Below, one piece after another: positions 42,823-51,976 of a DNA stretch of 64,000 nt. Location: NCBI RefSeq assembly GCF_002095435.2, contig NZ_MJEJ02000052.1, forward strand, positions 62,001 to 126,000, given 5' to 3'. A program made the position numbers and the translations under genes. The DNA comes from Williamsia sp. 1138. Lineage in GTDB: Bacteria > Actinomycetota > Actinomycetes > Mycobacteriales > Mycobacteriaceae. Position 1 is the stretch's first letter. The number at the start of each line of letters is the position of its first letter. Below the pieces are notes generated by a model. It was not told the DNA's origin, made no database searches, and was given only the letters and a program-made list of their open reading frames with translations.

Positions 42823-43115
42823 CGGTCGCGTCCCCCTGTGACCACAGCGTCCAGCCGACGGTCGAAGTCACTGGCCCAAGTCGAATACCAGCGCGCACCC
42901 GCGATGGCGACGACAAACTGGGCGAAGGCGTACACCCACGCCACGGTGACGCCCTGGAAGAGGACTCCGTCGAGCAATGAGGTGAAGCCACCGAGGATCG
43001 GTAACGGTAAAAAGAAGGCGAGCACGGCGGCGCTCATGCCGAGCGTCAGTCTCGTTCGCTCGCGGCTGAGAGCATAGAGAGCAGTGACGTCCGGTCCTTC
43101 GTTGAGTGCGGTCAT
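42819..43115 (-). CDS. DUF485 membrane protein
   Basis: 98 residues from ATG 43115 (MTALNEGPDVTALYAL); the longer open frame upstream looks non-coding. Two membrane helices (TLGMSAAVLAFFLPLPIL and VTVAWVYAFAQFVVAIAG) with a short C-terminal RWYSTWASDFD, the DUF485/YjcH pattern. Such proteins are nearly always encoded just before ActP-type symporters and are thought to assist them. Confidence 0.85.
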   Translation of the reverse strand: MTALNEGPDVTALYALSRERTRLTLGMSAAVLAFFLPLPILGGFTSLLDGVLFQGVTVAWVYAFAQFVVAIAGARWYSTWASDFDRRLDAVVTGGRDR

Positions 43116-43285
43116 CGGCGTACCCCCGTTTCGGGTACTTGTGGTCTCGTGGCGTCGGCTGCAGGCATGGACTACTCCAAAGGTTGGTACGCAGGGCGTA
43201 CAGGCAAATCGGGCTGCGTACACCATCGTTGAACCTCTGGATCGGCAGGACAATCGGGAATTCCCTTACCGACGCAGTTCTGACT

Positions 43286-43314
43286 GTCGGGGCGCGACAA
43301 TTCGCCCCGCCGAC
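43286..43314 (-). terminator. Hairpin after the methyltransferase gene
   Basis: CGGGGCG (43288-43294) pairs with CGCCCCG (43303-43309), with further GTC/GAC pairing outside. It lies about 25 bp downstream of the minus-strand methyltransferase stop. There is no T run, so function as a terminator is only likely. The rest of the 221-bp gap 43116-43336 should hold the symporter operon promoter; I see no clear operator in it. Confidence 0.4.
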
Positions 43315-43336
43315 TACCCTCTGATTCGGCGCTCGG

Positions 43337-44182
43337 TCAGGCCTGGGCGCTGAACAGCCAGCACGCGGCGGGGTAGCGCGCGTCGGGTCCGTCGGCGAAC
43401 GCCGTGAGAGTCTTTGACACCTGGTCGAGCACGCGCGATCGGGTCGTCTCGTCGAGCAGTGGCAGCTGAACTCCCACTCGACCGAACGTCGTGATGTATC
43501 GCAGCATGTCGTCGGTGGGCAGGCTGAGTTCGACGTCGAGCGGTTCGACGGTGATGTCCCGCCAGCCGCCTGCTTCGAGGATGGGCGTGACGAGTTCAGG
43601 GTCGGCGAAGGCGAACTGACCAGGTGTCGTGGGAACACTCGGCGGCCGCGGCGGTAGGTCCGGCAACAGAGACGCAGTCGCGCGTTCGGCGGCCACCATT
43701 ACGTCGCTGGCGCCGGGTGTGCGCCACACGATCATTCGCAGGTGTGCGCTCCTCGCGCAGGCCTGATGCAGGTTGCGGAACGCCGCGACCGGATCGCTGA
43801 AGAACATCACCCCGAAACGGGAGATGACGGTGTCGAACTGCGCATCTGAGAACTGATGGGTCTGGACGTCGGCGGCGACGAAGTTCGCAGACACACCTTC
43901 GGCGGCTGCACGGGCACGCGCCACGGCGATCATCGGTTCGGAGATGTCGACGCCGACCGCTGTGCCGGTGGCGGCCCGGCTCACCGCCAAGGTCGTGCTG
44001 CCCGTGCCACATCCGACGTCAAGAACCCGGCTTCCGGACACGTCGGTCACATAGCCGACCAGCAGATCCTCGAACGGCCGATACAAGCGATCGAGCAGAT
44101 CCTGATTCTCGATCCACGCCCGCCCCGACGGACCGTTCCAGCGCGTCGCCTGCTCGGCGGCGATCTGCTCGCTCTGATCCAT
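43337..44182 (-). CDS. Class I SAM-dependent methyltransferase
   Basis: 281 residues. SAM site RVLDVGCGTGSTTLAVSR, acidic VGVDISEPMIAVARARA, then VAADVQTHQF and DTVISRFGVMFFSDPVAAF. This is a UbiE/Methyltransf_11-like enzyme whose substrate is not evident. ATG 44182 (MDQSEQIAAEQ) has AGGAAG upstream; the open frame runs to 44221 into a palindromic repeat. It stands between the symporter and OPT transporter genes. Confidence 0.82.
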   Translation of the reverse strand: MDQSEQIAAEQATRWNGPSGRAWIENQDLLDRLYRPFEDLLVGYVTDVSGSRVLDVGCGTGSTTLAVSRAATGTAVGVDISEPMIAVARARAAAEGVSANFVAADVQTHQFSDAQFDTVISRFGVMFFSDPVAAFRNLHQACARSAHLRMIVWRTPGASDVMVAAERATASLLPDLPPRPPSVPTTPGQFAFADPELVTPILEAGGWRDITVEPLDVELSLPTDDMLRYITTFGRVGVQLPLLDETTRSRVLDQVSKTLTAFADGPDARYPAACWLFSAQA

Positions 44183-44200
44183 AGGCACTTCCTGTGGTCG

Positions 44201-44278
44201 AATCTGCTCCACTTCTGGCAATCCGCTCCACGTTCAGTGTGCTGGAAGCGGAGCAGATTCCTGGAAGTGGAGCAGATT
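44201..44278. repeat. 78-nt palindromic element, copy A
   Basis: The two 38-nt halves are inverse repeats of each other (30 of 38 positions by hand alignment), and each half is itself a tandem of an 18-20 nt unit of the form AATCTGCTCCACTTCCAG, so four copies in all. It lies between the OPT transporter 3' end and the methyltransferase start. An element of the same length and with a clearly related right half occurs at 53563-53640, also directly after a minus-strand stop codon. Confidence 0.6.
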
Positions 44279-44287
44279 GAGGCTCAG

Positions 44288-46297
44288 CTACGACTTGGTC
44301 AGGTCCGCCGGTTCGTCCTCGACCGGCCGGCTCGCGATCTGCTGGGTCTTCTTGTACAGCCAAGCGACAAGGAGGACGAAGAGGATGACGCCCAGATATT
44401 CGGAGGTCTTCAAGAAGTTGTCGCCGACGATCGCCAGCGGACTGTCGTCGCTGGTCGCCGCGACAATGCCGGCGAACACCACCCCGAACAAGCTCTCGCC
44501 GACGATCAAACCGGTCGCGAGCAGGACGCCCATGCGTTTCTTGCGTTCGACATCGCCGCCGGACTTGTCGGCCCACTTGTTGTAGGCCAGGCCCACGACC
44601 GAGCCGATGGCGATCATCAAAACCAGGGAGATCGGCAGATACATACCCATTCCGACAGCTAACGGGGGTAGCCGGAACTTGCCTGTGCGGGTGAGTATCT
44701 CGTCGATCACGATGACCGCGACACCGATCAGGGCGCCGATCCCGATGAGGTTCCAGTCGAGGTCGCCGCCGAAGACACCTTTGGCCAGCGATGAGATCAG
44801 GGCTGCCTGAGGTGCGGCCAACGCGTCGTCGGTGGCGCCGGGGGCTCCGACGAAGCCGAAGGCGGTCTGCATGAGCTGCAGGATCGGCGGGATGACCGCG
44901 GACCCGAAGATGACGCCGATGATCAACGCCACCTGCTGTTTCCACGGTGTGGCGCCGACGAGTTGGCCGGTCTTGAGGTCTTGCAGGTTGTCGTTGGAGA
45001 TGGTCGCGACACCGAAGATCACTGCGGACACGAACAGTGTGAATGCGATCAGGGCGGTGTTCTGGGCGTCGTCGGCGTCGCCGTAGACCATCTTGATCAG
45101 CAGCGCGGCGATGATGACCACGAGGATGCCAACACCGGAGATCGGGCTGTTGGACGAACCGATGAGGCCGGCCATGTAGCCACAGACCGCCGCGACGACC
45201 AGGCCGATCACGAACACCAGGATGATGCTGACGGCGATGATGCCGGTCGCTGTGCCGTGCAACGCGGTGTCGTGGACGAAGTCCCAGAGCAGTAGGCCGA
45301 TGGGGATGAGTGCGACAACGATCACGAGGCCGACGTACTGGATCGGGATGTCCTGCTCGGTGATGTCGACCGATTTCCCGCCCTTACGCGCACGGGCGGA
45401 CACCATGGCGTTCTTGATGCCCTTGATGATCGGGCCGATGATCTTGAGAAGGGTCCAGATCGCCGCGACAGCGATCGCACCGGCGCCGACGAAGCGGACA
45501 TCGGAGGAGAAGATGCTGCTGACCCCGTCGAGGAGGTCTTCTCCGGCGGGCAACGCACCGTTGGTCTGGATGGGCAGGATGATGCCGTACGAGATGATCA
45601 GGCCGACGAACATCGCGATACCGACCGTGATGCCGACCAGGTGTCCGACACCGATCAGCGCCATCGACAGGCTCGCGCCCCACATCGTTCCGCCCGCACC
45701 GACCTTGATGGCACCGGCGAGCGAGTTGCTGATCACCTTCAGGGCCGCGAGCAGTGAGTAGGCCGCGGCGACGACGGAGCCGATCAAGATGATCCGCAGG
45801 CCGCCCTTGTTCTCGTTGGCGCCTGCGGTCGTGTCGCCGACGCGCAGGACCTCTGCGGCCGCGACACCTTCGGGGTAGGGCAGATCAGATCCCGTCACCA
45901 GCGCTCGGCGCAGGGGGATCGAGTACATGACGCCGAGGATGCCGCCGATGGCGCAGACGGCGACGGTGATCCAGTAGGGGAAACCGGTCCACCAGCCGAC
46001 CATGATCAGGCCGGGGAGCACGAAGATGATGGCCGAGAGCGTGCCTGCCGCGGACGCGATGGTCTGGACGATGTTGTTCTCGACGATCGAGTGGTTCTTG
46101 AAGTACCGCAGGATGCTCATCGAGATGACCGCAGCGGGAATGGCGGTGGCGAACGTCAGACCGACTTTGAGGCCGAGGTACACGTTTGCTGCGGTGAAGA
46201 CCAGGGTTATCAACCCGCCGAGGATGACCCCTCGCACGGTCAGCTCCCGCAGACCGGGTGCCCTCTTCTCCACCTTGACCGAGCCGTCTGTAGTCAT
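44288..46297 (-). CDS. OPT-family oligopeptide transporter
   Basis: 669 residues with about fifteen membrane helices. Conserved OPT features include ELTVRGVILGGLITLVFTAAN, YLGLKVGLTFATAIPAAVIS, PYPEGVAAAEVLRVG and DLKTGQLVGATPWKQQVA. OPT proteins move peptides or metal chelates into the cell. It is a single gene with no obvious partner; a small membrane protein follows upstream on the same strand. Confidence 0.88.
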   Translation of the reverse strand: MTTDGSVKVEKRAPGLRELTVRGVILGGLITLVFTAANVYLGLKVGLTFATAIPAAVISMSILRYFKNHSIVENNIVQTIASAAGTLSAIIFVLPGLIMVGWWTGFPYWITVAVCAIGGILGVMYSIPLRRALVTGSDLPYPEGVAAAEVLRVGDTTAGANENKGGLRIILIGSVVAAAYSLLAALKVISNSLAGAIKVGAGGTMWGASLSMALIGVGHLVGITVGIAMFVGLIISYGIILPIQTNGALPAGEDLLDGVSSIFSSDVRFVGAGAIAVAAIWTLLKIIGPIIKGIKNAMVSARARKGGKSVDITEQDIPIQYVGLVIVVALIPIGLLLWDFVHDTALHGTATGIIAVSIILVFVIGLVVAAVCGYMAGLIGSSNSPISGVGILVVIIAALLIKMVYGDADDAQNTALIAFTLFVSAVIFGVATISNDNLQDLKTGQLVGATPWKQQVALIIGVIFGSAVIPPILQLMQTAFGFVGAPGATDDALAAPQAALISSLAKGVFGGDLDWNLIGIGALIGVAVIVIDEILTRTGKFRLPPLAVGMGMYLPISLVLMIAIGSVVGLAYNKWADKSGGDVERKKRMGVLLATGLIVGESLFGVVFAGIVAATSDDSPLAIVGDNFLKTSEYLGVILFVLLVAWLYKKTQQIASRPVEDEPADLTKS

Positions 46298-46473
46298 TGC
46301 GGTAACCCCTCACCCCGAACGGGACTCGTGCCTGGCGCCGTCGGGATCCGGCGGTTGTTGACTTCGATTACTTTAGGACCGACCCGTCACACCGCGCATC
46401 AATTCGACCCGCTGGCCGTGTCGAAGCAGGTGAAATCGGACATTTCTGTGTGCGAAGCCAACTTACGGCGGGA

Positions 46474-46701
46474 TCAATGCGGATTGTGGGTGCTGCTCAA
46501 GATCGCGACGACCACCCCGGCGATGACCAAGACCGTGACGAGCACAGCCATGATGACGGCCAGGCGGCGTCGGTGCTTGGCCGCGGCATTGATGCCCACG
46601 CCGATACCTACCAGGATCGCCGCGGAATACAGCGAGATCCCGAGGGTGAGCGCCTCCGGCGAGATGTCCAGGCCGGCAGCGAGAGGCGTGGGTGTGGTCA
46701 T
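46474..46701 (-). CDS. Small membrane protein
   Basis: 75 residues with two predicted membrane helices (ALTLGISLYSAAILVGIGVGI and LAVIMAVLVTVLVIAGVVVAIL) separated by a basic turn AAAKHRRR. No family recognised and only a weak ribosome site. It lies 176 bp upstream of the OPT gene on the same strand. Confidence 0.5.
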   Translation of the reverse strand: MTTPTPLAAGLDISPEALTLGISLYSAAILVGIGVGINAAAKHRRRLAVIMAVLVTVLVIAGVVVAILSSTHNPH

Positions 46702-46874
46702 GAGGCCAGTAGATCATTGTGGCCGTTGTGGGCCGGAGCACGCTGTATCCGGCCCCAGATCGGTCCGACGACTACTCGTTGCTTGCGCCGACCTCGCTGC
46801 GGGAACCGGCTACTAACGTCCCGAATTTCTGACACCCCTGGGAAATTTTAGTCGCAGTTGCTAAACTGTTCTGC

Positions 46875-47495
46875 ATGCCCAGTGCGAAAGCCTCGCGGCC
46901 CACCCCCACATTCATTCAGACTGCCCGGCGCGCGCAGTTGATCGAGTGCGCGATCGAGGTCATTGCCGAGGTGGGCGTCGAGAAGGCGAGTTTGGTCGCC
47001 ATCGCTGAGCGTGCCGGAATCAGCAGAGGCGTGATCTCCTACCATTTCGACTCCCGCGCAGCGCTTCTGGACAGCATCGTCGCCGAGGTGTACCAACTGG
47101 GCGCCACGGCCATGGCGGACCGTGTGGCCGACGCACCGTCGCCACGGGCCGCGCTGGCGGCGTTCATCACCGGGAGTGTGCAGTTCTACGCGGCCTACCC
47201 ACGCCAGATGGCCGCGTTGTCAGCAATTTTCGCGTCGGGACACGTGCCTGAGGCGCTCGCACGCGACAGCCGGGTGGAGCACGCGGCAGAGATGCTGGAG
47301 GTCGACACCATCTTGGCTGATGGACAGGCCCGAAGCGACTTCCGCGAGTTCGACACCCGCGTCATGACGATGACCATTCGAGCCGCACTCGACGCAGCGT
47401 TGCAACGTATCCGCGCCGGAGACGACCCGAAGCAGTTGGGCTCGGAATTGGCGACCACGTTCGACATCGCAACCCGGGCGGGAGGCCCATCATGA
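46875..47495 (+). CDS. TetR-family regulator
   Basis: 206 residues. HTH region QLIECAIEVIAEVGVEKASLVAIAERAGISRGVISYHF, then a helical ligand domain. Its stop overlaps the carboxylesterase start by 4 bp, so it probably controls that operon. The promoter region 46702-46874 contains the imperfect inverted repeat TTAGTCGCAGTTGCTAA just before the gene, a possible autoregulatory operator. Confidence 0.87.
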   Translation: MPSAKASRPTPTFIQTARRAQLIECAIEVIAEVGVEKASLVAIAERAGISRGVISYHFDSRAALLDSIVAEVYQLGATAMADRVADAPSPRAALAAFITGSVQFYAAYPRQMAALSAIFASGHVPEALARDSRVEHAAEMLEVDTILADGQARSDFREFDTRVMTMTIRAALDAALQRIRAGDDPKQLGSELATTFDIATRAGGPS

Positions 47496-49099
47496 CCGTT
47501 CGCAGCCCGATCACCCCATTCACATTGCTGGTGGCGGCGCTGGCGCTGATCGTGACCGGATGTGGCACGTCGCAGGTCGACAACTCCGACGCCCCGCTCG
47601 AGGTGGGCACCACGTCCGGCGAGCTGCAGGGTTCGGCGACCGAGACCACCCGCGAGTTTCTCGGTGTCCGCTACGCGCAACCGCCGACGGGCGACCGCAG
47701 ATGGACGTTGCCGCAACCTGTTTCAACGCCAGACGAGCAGGTGGACGCAACGAAGGTCGGATCCCGGTGCGCGCAGCAGGCCGTTCAGCCCGGCGCTGCG
47801 TCGTCGACGGAGGAAGATTGCCTGTTCCTCAATGTCACCACCCCACGCGCGCACTCCGAGAAGCCACTGCCGGTGCTGGTCTGGTGGCACGGCGGCGGAT
47901 TCACCCACGACGCGGGCTCGGACTACGACCCGACCAGGATCGCTGCCGAGGGCAACGTCATCGTGGTGACGGTGAACTACCGGCTCGGCATGTTCGGCTA
48001 CCTCGGTCTGCCGGGCCTGGAGGGGTCGGGAAACTTCGGATTTGCCGACCAAATCGCTTCCCTGCGTTGGGTCGATGACAACGCCGCAGCATTCGGCGGT
48101 GACCCCGACAACGTGACCGTCTTCGGTCAATCTGCCGGCGGAATGTCCACGTGTGCTGTGCTCAGCTCACCTGCGGCGACTGGACTCGTCGACAAAGCCG
48201 CGATCATGTCGGGAGCCTGTGGGCTGCGCTGGCCGAACGGTGTCCTCTTCCCGGGTGTCCCGGAGCAAACCCCGTACACATCTCTCGCCGCCAGCGAGAA
48301 TAACGGCGCCGACGTCGCGACCGGATTGGGTTGCGTCGGTGCAGATCAGATCGATTGCCTGCGTAGGCTTCCCGCTGATCGGCTGGTGCCGCTGGGGGAG
48401 AACTTCTCGAATGTGCTTGCGTACGGAACCGATCTGTTGCCCACAGATCCGGACAAGGCAGCCCGCGACGGTGACACGACGCCGATTCCGGTGATGATCG
48501 GGTCGACCCGTGTTGAGCAGCGATCATTCGTGGGAGCAGCGATGCTGGTCGATCCTGCGTCTGTCACCGCCGACTCCTATCCGACGTTGCTGTCCGACGC
48601 GTTCGGTCCCTCCGCGACGCGAATCGCCGAACGATATCCGTTGGTGGATTACCCCTCTGCAGGCGTCGCCTGGTCCACGGTGACCACCGATGCCGCTTGG
48701 TCCTGTCCCACCGCCCGCACCGCACGAGAGCTGGCGAAGACCGCGCCGGTGTACACATACGAGTTTGCCGACCCGACTGCCCCGAACGTCAACGGGATCA
48801 CACTGCCCGACCTTCCGCAGGAGGCCGCGCACGCCACCGACCTGCCGTACCTGTTCAATCTGAACGGCCAGGACCTGCTCCGCACACCTGCACAGCACCA
48901 GTTGTCGAGCACGATGATCGACTATCTCGCAGGTTTCGCCCGGACCGGCACGCCGTCGAGTGATGGTTCGCCGACGTGGCAGGAGACCACCGGCACCGAG
49001 ACTCCGGTGATGCGATTCGAAGAGAGCGGTGCACGCGTCGCCGGCTCAGGCAGCGACCACCACTGCGACCTGTGGGACGCGGTCGCGATGGTGAGATAG
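47492..49099 (+). CDS. Type-B carboxylesterase lipoprotein
   Basis: 535 residues. Lipoprotein signal ending ALIVTGC, then the carboxylesterase type-B fold: EFLGVRYAQPPTGDRRW, EDCLFLNVTTP, oxyanion WWHGGGFTHDAGS, nucleophile elbow VFGQSAGGMST, and a C-terminal YLAGFARTGTPSSDGSPTW. It should hydrolyse esters outside the membrane; the substrate is unknown. Translationally coupled to the TetR gene. Confidence 0.88.
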   Translation: MTVRSPITPFTLLVAALALIVTGCGTSQVDNSDAPLEVGTTSGELQGSATETTREFLGVRYAQPPTGDRRWTLPQPVSTPDEQVDATKVGSRCAQQAVQPGAASSTEEDCLFLNVTTPRAHSEKPLPVLVWWHGGGFTHDAGSDYDPTRIAAEGNVIVVTVNYRLGMFGYLGLPGLEGSGNFGFADQIASLRWVDDNAAAFGGDPDNVTVFGQSAGGMSTCAVLSSPAATGLVDKAAIMSGACGLRWPNGVLFPGVPEQTPYTSLAASENNGADVATGLGCVGADQIDCLRRLPADRLVPLGENFSNVLAYGTDLLPTDPDKAARDGDTTPIPVMIGSTRVEQRSFVGAAMLVDPASVTADSYPTLLSDAFGPSATRIAERYPLVDYPSAGVAWSTVTTDAAWSCPTARTARELAKTAPVYTYEFADPTAPNVNGITLPDLPQEAAHATDLPYLFNLNGQDLLRTPAQHQLSSTMIDYLAGFARTGTPSSDGSPTWQETTGTETPVMRFEESGARVAGSGSDHHCDLWDAVAMVR

Positions 49100-49151
49100 G
49101 CGGGGCGTTCGACAACAGTCCGCGGCGGCCATGCTGGCTATCGTGGATGAC

Positions 49152-49493
49152 ATGAACCCACCATCGAACGACCCCGGACAGCGTGGTCGGGGTCCACAGC
49201 GCCCGGAAACGGGGCCGATGAGCGGGCTGACGCTCTCTGCGATGGTCGCGAGCATCATCTTCGGGCCACTGGGCATCGTTCTCGGACACATGGCCCTGCG
49301 GCAGATCAAGAAGACCGGCGAAGAGGGGCGCGGAGTGGCACTGGCCGCGACGGTGATCGGTTACATCATGACTGCCGCGGGCATTCTCAGCATCGTGGTC
49401 GCACTCACGTTCTGGAACTCGCTCGACGATTACGACGCCCCGGCGAACGGGTCGACTCCGGCGTCAGAGTCCTGTGTCGGAGGCGCGCGCTAG
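49152..49493 (+). CDS. DUF4190 membrane protein
   Basis: 113 residues from ATG 49152; ATG 49131 is also open. Hydrophilic N-terminus, then the DUF4190 helix pair (SGLTLSAMVASIIFGPLGIV, LGHMALRQIKKTGEEGRGVA, TVIGYIMTAAGILSIVVALT) and a short tail. It matches the equivalent domain in the large membrane protein at 1219-3384. Function unknown. Confidence 0.78.
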   Translation: MNPPSNDPGQRGRGPQRPETGPMSGLTLSAMVASIIFGPLGIVLGHMALRQIKKTGEEGRGVALAATVIGYIMTAAGILSIVVALTFWNSLDDYDAPANGSTPASESCVGGAR

Positions 49494-49547
49494 CCTCCTG
49501 CGTGAGTTGCCCATGGGGAGTGGGCGGCCAACTTCATAGGGGGAAAC

Positions 49548-50255
49548 ATGTCAGCAGGGGTGGACGTACGGGTCGACGCGCTGGGGAGCGCCTTGCACTC
49601 GGACTTGGGGGATCATGCACTCTGGTTCAGGCCGCGCCGTTATCCGGATTCATTGGCACTGAGCATCATCGACGCGATCTTCTCGACCGGCGCGCGGTAT
49701 GCGACTGTCGAGAACATCCTCGATCGATACATTGCCTACCGCGACGGGCAGGGTGGTGACGTCGCCGTCGATGGCGCACCCGAACTGCTCACCACGTTCG
49801 CGGAGGTGGGAAGTCCGGGGGCCTGGGCGCAGGACATCGGCAATCGCCGGCCTACGTCCACCACACCCGGTGCGCCGCTCAAGGCGGAAGCTGTCAAAGA
49901 AGCCGCGACCAGACTGCTCGCGGCGGGTATCTCGACGGCGGAAGACTTTCGGAGTGCAGCAGATTCGGACGCGCTCCAGGTGGTGCGGTCCGTGTGGCGG
50001 GAAGTGCCCGGCCAGCGGTCGGGCTTCACGTGGGCCTACCTTCAGCTGCTGGTCGGCATTCCGGCGTTGAGGGTGGACGGTGTCGTCGCGACGTACATCG
50101 CGCGGGTCCTTGATGTTTCGGTGGACGACGTCGACGGAGATCTGGTGTCGGGGTTGATCGCGGAGGTAGCGCGCCGTAACGAGTGGGACGAGCGAGAGAT
50201 TCCGATGGCGATCTGGCGAGCCGAGCAAAGGGCCAGGAGTAGCGGTAGTCGCTGA
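49548..50255 (+). CDS. Hypothetical protein, helix-hairpin-helix-like
   Basis: 235 residues, no signal or membrane segment. AGGGGG lies just before ATG 49548. The layout (YPDSLALSIIDAIFSTGARYATVENILDRYIAY, LKAEAVKEAATRLLAAGI, GFTWAYLQLLVGIPALRVDGVVATYIARVL) recalls the HhH fold of endonuclease III-like proteins. I recall similar actinobacterial proteins being labelled heme peroxidase in databases, but no heme-peroxidase motif is visible here. Function unresolved. Confidence 0.65.
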   Translation: MSAGVDVRVDALGSALHSDLGDHALWFRPRRYPDSLALSIIDAIFSTGARYATVENILDRYIAYRDGQGGDVAVDGAPELLTTFAEVGSPGAWAQDIGNRRPTSTTPGAPLKAEAVKEAATRLLAAGISTAEDFRSAADSDALQVVRSVWREVPGQRSGFTWAYLQLLVGIPALRVDGVVATYIARVLDVSVDDVDGDLVSGLIAEVARRNEWDEREIPMAIWRAEQRARSSGSR

Positions 50256-50416
50256 GCCCGGGCTTCATCTCGCCGAGAGAGGGGTGACTGGCCGGGCGTC
50301 CTCGACGTCATAGAGATGCCCGGCCGGTGTCTCGGTAAAACCTGCGCTCGTCGTACAAAGATATGAACCTTCAAATCGAATGGGCATCAACGTCATTCCT
50401 GGCCCACAATGTCGAG

Positions 50417-51541
50417 GTGCCTACGACGTCCAAGAAACCTGATTCGGCGAGAAGACTGTTCGTCACCGTGATCGCCATCGCAGGCGTGGCAGTCACAGCG
50501 TCCTGTGGTGGCGCGGCCGCTGAGAATCCTGCCGCGTCGAGTTCTCGCGAAGTACCCTCGACCCCGGCGGTTCCCGTGCCGCAGGAGATCGTGCTCACGT
50601 TCGTCGGTGACAACATCCTCGGCACCGACGCCAACTTCGGGGCGGCGACGAGTCTGCCGACGCTGTGGGCCGAGAGTGGCAACGACCCCGCCTACTTCTT
50701 CCAGAACACCAAGAGTCTGTTCGCCTCCGACGATCTGACGGTCGCGAACCTCGAGGTCGCGTTCACGACGTCGTCGGACAAGATCGACAAGGGGCCGGGG
50801 GAGGTCTACCACTTCAAAGGTGATCCGGCCTTGGTGGGCACCCTCACCGCCGGCGACATCGAAGCTGTGACGGTGAGCAACAACCACACCGGCGACTTCG
50901 GGCAGCAAGGCTTCGACGACACCATCGCCACGTTGGAGGGCGCCGACATCGACTATTTCGGAGAAGGTTTCACATACCTCACGACGCTGAAGGGGCTCAC
51001 GATCGGCTTCGTCGGCTACCAGGCCTGGACGGATTCGGATGAATTGCGCGCCGAGATCGCACAGGACTTCGCCGACCTCCGCGCGCAGGGCGCTGACGCG
51101 ATCGTCCCGTACTTTCACTGGGGCATCGAATCGACGCCCGAACCCTACGATGTGCAAACCGCGCTGGCGCACTTCGCCATCGACTCCGGCGCAGCAATGG
51201 TCATCGGCAGCCACCCGCACGTCATCCAATCCATGGAGGTCTACAACGGAAAGCTGATCGCGTACTCGCTGGCGAACTTCGCGTTCGGCGGGAACAGCAA
51301 CCCGACCGACAAGCGCACCTTCATCTTGCAGACGCGGTTGCACACCCTAGGTAACCAGGTGAACAGCGTCGATTTCAGAGCGATACCGACCCGGATATCG
51401 CGCGCAGAGAGCTTCAATGACTACGTCCCCACGCCGTACCTGTCGCCCGAAAAGGAAGAGGTGCTCGGCTACCTGAACAGCCTGTCCCCGACCTTTGGCG
51501 GTCGTATCGCGACCGAGTTCGGCCCGGTCGCCGGAGGGTGA
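50417..51541 (+). CDS. CapA-family metallophosphatase lipoprotein
   Basis: 374 residues from GTG 50417, with a lipoprotein signal ending VAVTASC. The CapA/PgsA-type calcineurin-like fold is clear: LTFVGDNILGTDANFG, ANLEVAFTT, SNNHTGDFGQQGFDDT, YFHWGIE and GSHPHVIQSMEVYNG. In other bacteria CapA-type proteins are linked to poly-gamma-glutamate; no pgsBC-type genes are nearby, so the role is unknown. GTG 50417 is chosen so that the signal peptide begins the protein. Confidence 0.82.
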   Translation: MPTTSKKPDSARRLFVTVIAIAGVAVTASCGGAAAENPAASSSREVPSTPAVPVPQEIVLTFVGDNILGTDANFGAATSLPTLWAESGNDPAYFFQNTKSLFASDDLTVANLEVAFTTSSDKIDKGPGEVYHFKGDPALVGTLTAGDIEAVTVSNNHTGDFGQQGFDDTIATLEGADIDYFGEGFTYLTTLKGLTIGFVGYQAWTDSDELRAEIAQDFADLRAQGADAIVPYFHWGIESTPEPYDVQTALAHFAIDSGAAMVIGSHPHVIQSMEVYNGKLIAYSLANFAFGGNSNPTDKRTFILQTRLHTLGNQVNSVDFRAIPTRISRAESFNDYVPTPYLSPEKEEVLGYLNSLSPTFGGRIATEFGPVAGG

Positions 51542-51708
51542 TCGTCGAGCAAAACCGTTGCTTCGCAGGATATTCGGTTGCTAGTGCTAACGATGACCCC
51601 AGTGCTGGTGGCTTTGCGCGTTTCAGTTGGTGAGTGTCCGATTCCGCCGTTAAAGTTCCTTTGACGGGCAGTTAGCAGAAACTGCCGGCGAATGTAGATC
51701 GGACCCGC

Positions 51709-51972
51709 ATGTACACCATGAACCCGGCCCCTGTTGTTGTCGCACCTGTTCCGACCCTGAGTGCCCGCGAAATCGAAGTTCTCCGAGCCTGGTTCACCTG
51801 TGACTCGAAAAACGAAGCGGCCCGGGCATTGTTCATCACTGCTGCGACGGTCAACACGCACATTGCGCGAATCCGTGACAAGTACGACGCTGTAGGCCGG
51901 CCAGGCGCCACGAAGTCGGCGCTGCTGGCCCGCGCACTGCAAGACGGGCTCATCACCGTAGAGGAGCTGTAG
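51709..51972 (+). CDS. Stand-alone LuxR-type HTH protein (87 aa, copy 2)
   Basis: Same length as the protein at 6731, aligning without gaps; the HTH (TLSAREIEVLRAWF ... AATVNTHIARIRDKYDAVGR, then LLARALQDGLI) is nearly identical and the first twelve residues differ most. GATCGGACCC precedes the start in both copies. No sensor domain is attached. It is convergent with the glycosyltransferase gene, 4 bp apart. Confidence 0.8.
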   Translation: MYTMNPAPVVVAPVPTLSAREIEVLRAWFTCDSKNEAARALFITAATVNTHIARIRDKYDAVGRPGATKSALLARALQDGLITVEEL

Positions 51973-51976
51973 TCCG

